A stretch of DNA of 10,199 bases from NCBI GenBank assembly GCA_003024985.2, contig PXIH01S0006565.1; one strand, 5' to 3'. The DNA is from Euperipatoides rowelli. Its lineage: Eukaryota; Onychophora; Udeonychophora; Euonychophora; Peripatopsidae. The position numbers were made by a program, and so were the translations under genes. The notes under the pieces were generated by a model. The model did not search any database. It had not been told where the DNA came from and saw only the letters and a program-made list of their open reading frames with translations. Below are positions 7,919-10,199 of this stretch, in pieces. Within the stretch, counting starts at the first letter, position 1. Each line of letters opens with the position of its first letter.

Positions 7919-8300
7919 ACATGCATCTAATTTTTTTTTTTTTAAATATACCTTTTCTTTTTTGTAAGATACTGTCTTGTGGTTGCTACTGTCTTGTAGC
8001 TTCGTTATACATTTATTGTGATCAAATCAGAATAATGTGAACATTTTATTACCCTTGACAATAAAGATCTCTATAGCAATATTTTCTCTCAAAATTTGCT
8101 AAAAGCATTTTCATTCATAAATCCATTCATTTACCCTATCTATTTTCCATTAATTATCCATTGCTACGCTTTCCAATTTTTTTTAAAAATATTCCGCTCA
8201 ATTTTTTTTTCATATAAACACTGCTTTCAAAAAGATCGTGAAAACATGTATAATACTTTATTTTAAATAAATTATTCAAAGTAGTTCAATTCCCATTAAA
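7919..8300. other. AT-rich sequence after pol, no LTR or envelope
   Basis: An element of this kind would next show a polypurine tract and a 3' LTR, possibly after an envelope gene. None was found: no purine-rich run of the expected type and no block matching 1486-2503. TACTGTCTTGT occurs twice 17 bases apart (7970-7980 and 7987-7997). Otherwise this is T-rich and A-rich DNA of no recognised kind. Confidence 0.5.
8060..8065 (+). terminator. Candidate polyadenylation signal after pol
   Basis: AATAAA lies about 140 bases beyond the pol stop. If the 3' LTR is really absent, read-through transcripts could end here. In DNA this A/T-rich the hexamer occurs readily by chance. Confidence 0.25.
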
Positions 8301-8307
8301 ATGCTTT

Positions 8308-8373
8308 GAATATCTATTTTTTTTTAAATTAGTTACTTTNGAATATCTATTTTTTTTTAAATTAGTTACTTTG
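8308..8373. repeat. 33-bp tandem duplication meeting at an N
   Basis: The block from 8308 to 8339 (GAATATCTA, nine T, AAATTAGTTACTTT) is repeated exactly at 8341-8372, and the single ambiguous base at 8340 sits at the joint. The N falls at the position occupied by G at 8373 in the second copy. Identical copies flanking an N are typical of two contig ends that overlapped but were not merged, so the duplication may not exist in the genome. Confidence 0.85.
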
Positions 8374-8760
8374 TAATCACTTTATTAGTTTATTAAAGTG
8401 TTTACTACATTTCGCTAATGGAATTATTGCTACAAAGTATATATTATTTTTTTTTCCTAATATAAACCGGATGTAAATAAACCTTTACAGCCAGCGCATC
8501 AAATTTAATACAAAAATCTGAGTTGCTGAACTTAAGTGAATATTTTCAAACTGTATTACGCATAAGATTGGTATGCAAAAGTCGCACCCACATTCCAATC
8601 TACTGTATGTTTTAAAATAGCGTTTTTTAGAATTCAATTTTTGGCCTGAAACATTTTTATCTGGACTTAATTATTTATATGTACAACCATAAGTCTAATC
8701 TGGACCTAAAATCAAAATTTGTAATATTTTTTAAATGAATGTGTGTTAGCCTTGTTGAGT
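8374..8760. other. AT-rich non-coding sequence
   Basis: No gene, RNA or transposon signature is seen. The region contains T-runs and scattered stops in all frames on both strands. If the minus-strand exon candidate at 8770-8911 is real, this would be the start of its downstream intron. Confidence 0.5.
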
Positions 8761-8769
8761 ATAGCTCAC

Positions 8770-8911
8770 CTGGGCTTTCAAAGTTTTCATGTATTGATGA
8801 GCCCACCTTGGCAGTCAAAATAACATTAATCCTAGACAGGTAGTTACAAATTGCAGAGACTTTCATAACCCCTGACAATGGATTTTTATTGATCACAGCG
8901 GTGTCCAACAC
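8770..8911 (-). other. Candidate internal coding exon (unrecognised)
   Basis: On the minus strand a frame open from about 8955 ends exactly at a strong splice donor, CAG|GTGAGC, with the junction between 8770 and 8769. The peptide includes SGVMKVSAICNYLSRINVIL and TAKVGSSIHENFESPG, mixed in composition and not low-complexity. There is no ATG at the upstream end and no clear acceptor, although an AG with a weak pyrimidine stretch lies near 8950. I do not recognise the family. It may be a host exon, an old transposon fragment, or chance. Confidence 0.2.
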
Positions 8912-9012
8912 AAGGAACCATACAAATTGGAATAAAACCGACTTGGCTCAAAATGCGCAAATCAGTTTTCATAAAGGACTTAAATCAGTATTTATATTTA
9001 TAAATGAAATAG

Positions 9013-9019
9013 TATAAAT
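9013..9019 (+). promoter_or_regulatory. TATA-like box upstream of the small ORF
   Basis: TATAAAT is followed 20-24 bases later by two overlapping TCACTC motifs (9033-9042) that fit the arthropod initiator consensus (TCAKTY) loosely. A start near 9035-9043 would give a 5' leader of about 120 bases before the ATG at 9163. The spacing is slightly short of the usual 28-31. Confidence 0.35.
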
Positions 9020-9083
9020 TCTGCTACAAAAATCACTCACTCTCCACAAACCTCTACAAGAAGATCACTTGCCAAAAAGACCC

Positions 9084-9122
9084 ATGTCAGTAGTTGCTCT
9101 AGTCTCAGAGAAAAAGACTTAG
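9084..9122 (+). other. Upstream ORF in the leader of the small gene
   Basis: An ATG at 9084 opens a 12-codon reading frame ending at TAG 9120-9122, 40 bases before the main ATG. If the leader is transcribed this could lower translation of the downstream ORF. It is supported only by position. Confidence 0.2.
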
Positions 9123-9162
9123 AAAGTCTGCAGTTCACCTTCCGTAGTATTCAACTATCAAG

Positions 9163-9369
9163 ATGAACCGGGAAGACGCAAAAAGGCTGTGCGCGGTTGT
9201 CTGTAATGCCGCTGTATATGCCATCCAAGATTTAATGCGCCAACTGAACGCAGAATATCAACCAGAGTTAGACAGACAGAGGTCAGTATCACCAAGCTCC
9301 CCAACAACCACTGTAATGGTAGCTGACACCAGGCAAGATGTTCAACTCTCCAACTATGTAAATAGTTAA
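9163..9369 (+). CDS. Hypothetical 68-residue protein, intronless
   Basis: This small ORF has a good initiation context (A at -3), a TATA-like box about 150 bases upstream and a TAA stop at 9367-9369. The N-terminal half (MNREDAKRLCAVVCNAAVYA, then IQDLMRQLNAEY) looks like one or two amphipathic helices with two Cys. The C-terminal half is Ser/Pro/Thr-rich (RSVSPSSPTTT) and probably disordered. The local base composition is closer to coding than the flanks. There is no signal peptide or transmembrane segment. No family was recognised. It could instead be the first exon of a longer gene, since GTAAAT at 9358 could serve as a weak donor, or a chance ORF. No AATAAA was found in the following 300 bases. 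Confidence 0.35.
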   Translation: MNREDAKRLCAVVCNAAVYAIQDLMRQLNAEYQPELDRQRSVSPSSPTTTVMVADTRQDVQLSNYVNS

Positions 9370-9426
9370 TCTTCCACGGTACTCTGTTGTGAACACCTTC
9401 TTAAGCAAGTATTAATAGTCTACTTA

Positions 9427-9503
9427 TTATTTCTCATTTCTTCAAATTAGCAGAATTGCGCTTTTATTTCTCATTTCTTCAAATTAGCAGAATTGCGCTT
9501 TTA
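9427..9503. repeat. Perfect tandem repeat, 37-bp unit, 2.1 copies
   Basis: The unit beginning TTATTTCTCATTTCTTCAAA recurs exactly with a period of 37 bases (9427-9463 and 9464-9500, plus three bases). It lies about 60 bases beyond the small ORF at 9163, so it would be in its 3' untranslated region if that gene is real. Complete identity means a recent duplication or an assembly artefact. Confidence 0.9.
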
Positions 9504-9721
9504 AAGCCTTTTACCGCAGTTTGAACTTTCCAACTAAATAATCTTTTTCCAACCATTGTTTTTATTTCATTCTTCACGCTTCTAAATGTGCTTCGAACTT
9601 TTGACTTTCTAAGCAGTTATCAGATGAACTCTTTTTCATAAAGTAAACCTGAATTTCTGCGCAAGTGTTCGATTCTTTTCCTCTACTCTTCAAATAAGTA
9701 GCTACTTAGCAAATACAAGAG

Positions 9722-9754
9722 ATGTCTACAACAGACCAGCAATTAATTTATTGT
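9722..9754 (+). other. Candidate first coding exon ending at a splice donor
   Basis: An ATG at 9722 (G at -3) opens 11 codons (MSTTDQQLIYC) that run directly into GTGAGT at 9755-9760, a consensus splice donor followed by a T-rich intron-like sequence. Short first exons like this are common. No TATA box is evident just upstream and the downstream exon is not in the window. Donor-like hexamers arise by chance, so support is weak. Confidence 0.2.
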
Positions 9755-9990
9755 GTGAGTATATCTTTTTTTATAATTTTATTTGTAAAAGTCCAGATTC
9801 AGACCAGGTTATTTTTATTACCGTATTATTTTATGCACTTTAAAAATGGTAATATTGTAGTTTTATTCATATTTTTTTAAGGCGATTTTATGCAATTTAA
9901 AGTCAACTATAATGATAATCATAGTATAATTTAAAGTCATAGCAATTGTGTTTTTTTTTACTAGTCATAATTAATCGATCTTACTAACAT

Positions 9991-10022
9991 TTTTTTTTTA
10001 TATCATTTTTTTTTTTATATCA
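9991..10022. repeat. T-tract tandem repeat next to the LINE fragment
   Basis: Two adjacent units of a T9-11 run followed by ATATCA (9991-10005 and 10006-10022). It is simple-sequence DNA produced by slippage or duplication and directly precedes the LINE endonuclease fragment. Confidence 0.7.
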
Positions 10023-10029
10023 TATCTAA

Positions 10030-10199
10030 CAAAAGGGGAGAAATGGAGTGGCCATTGTAGTTGACAAAGAGCTGAAGAAGGGAGTGTGTGAGGTTAAAAG
10101 AATAGATAGGATTATGAGTTTGAAGCTGGAGATTGGAGGAAATTTGACTACAGTAGTATGTGCCTATGCCCCACAGGTAGGATGTGAGGAAGTGAGGAA
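10030..10199 (+). pseudogene. RTE-like LINE endonuclease fragment (runs off the window)
   Basis: The frame opens right after a TAA at 10027-10029 and is still open at the window end. It encodes GRNGVAIVVDKELKKGV, then VKRIDRIMSLKLEIGG, then VVCAYAPQVGCEEV. This is the middle of an apurinic-type endonuclease domain as found in RTE/BovB-like non-LTR retrotransposons, often annotated as craniofacial development protein 2-like; the YAPQVG block is the most telling part. The endonuclease nicks target DNA to prime reverse transcription. The N-terminal catalytic part is missing, replaced by T-rich sequence, so the copy appears truncated at its 5' end, as is usual for LINEs. Whether the rest is intact cannot be seen. 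Confidence 0.75.

Noticed and set aside
7919-9000. Envelope gene (third ORF of errantivirus-like elements)
   Set aside because: No ORF of useful length, signal peptide, transmembrane segment or fusion-type motif was seen in any forward frame.
9427-9503. CRISPR-like or satellite array
   Set aside because: Only two head-to-tail copies with no spacers; it is a simple tandem duplication.

Overview
The window looks like AT-rich, repeat-laden nuclear DNA from an invertebrate, with an arthropod as the best guess. The evidence is a Ty3/gypsy-type LTR retrotransposon, pieces that look like two non-LTR retrotransposons, eukaryotic core-promoter and splice-like signals, and long A/T homopolymer runs. 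No bacterial-style operon, rRNA, tRNA or CRISPR array is visible. The species cannot be named from this sequence.

The dominant feature is one decayed Ty3/gypsy-like element on the + strand. A probable 5' LTR runs from about 1486 to 2503; its right end is set by the primer-binding site, and its left end is uncertain. It carries a TATA box, a string of short hairpins and an AATAAA. A TGGCGC-type primer-binding site follows at 2504, then a leader of about 330 bases, gag (2855-4307) and pol (about 4302-7918). The pol domains are in the order protease, reverse transcriptase, RNase H, integrase, which is the Ty3/gypsy order and not the Ty1/copia order. Almost every catalytic signature is still readable (DTGS, YLDD, RNase H D/E/D, integrase HHCC and D,D,E), but the reading frame is broken by roughly fifteen frameshifts and about a dozen in-frame stops, so the copy is dead. 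Gag has no CCHC knuckle and ends in an Asn/Arg/Gly-rich tail. A canonical T-TTA-AAC slippery heptamer lies in the gag frame two codons before the gag stop, suggesting the ancestor made Gag-Pol by -1 frameshifting. No envelope gene, polypurine tract or matching 3' LTR was found downstream.

Left flank (1-1485): AT-rich DNA, then what looks like the 3' end of a minus-strand LINE-type element (about 590-1250) with an AATAAA signal and an AAT-repeat tail. Right flank (7919-10199): AT-rich non-coding DNA with two short tandem duplications, one sitting on an N and probably an assembly scar; a weak minus-strand exon candidate; a 68-codon intronless ORF with a TATA-like promoter; a weak candidate first exon; and, at the right edge, the start of an RTE-like LINE endonuclease domain that runs out of the window.

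No convincing new biological system was found. The observations most worth checking are a perfect 18-bp inverted repeat that coincides with a gag frame break, the slippery heptamer, the hairpin-rich LTR leader and the small promoter-bearing ORF at 9163.
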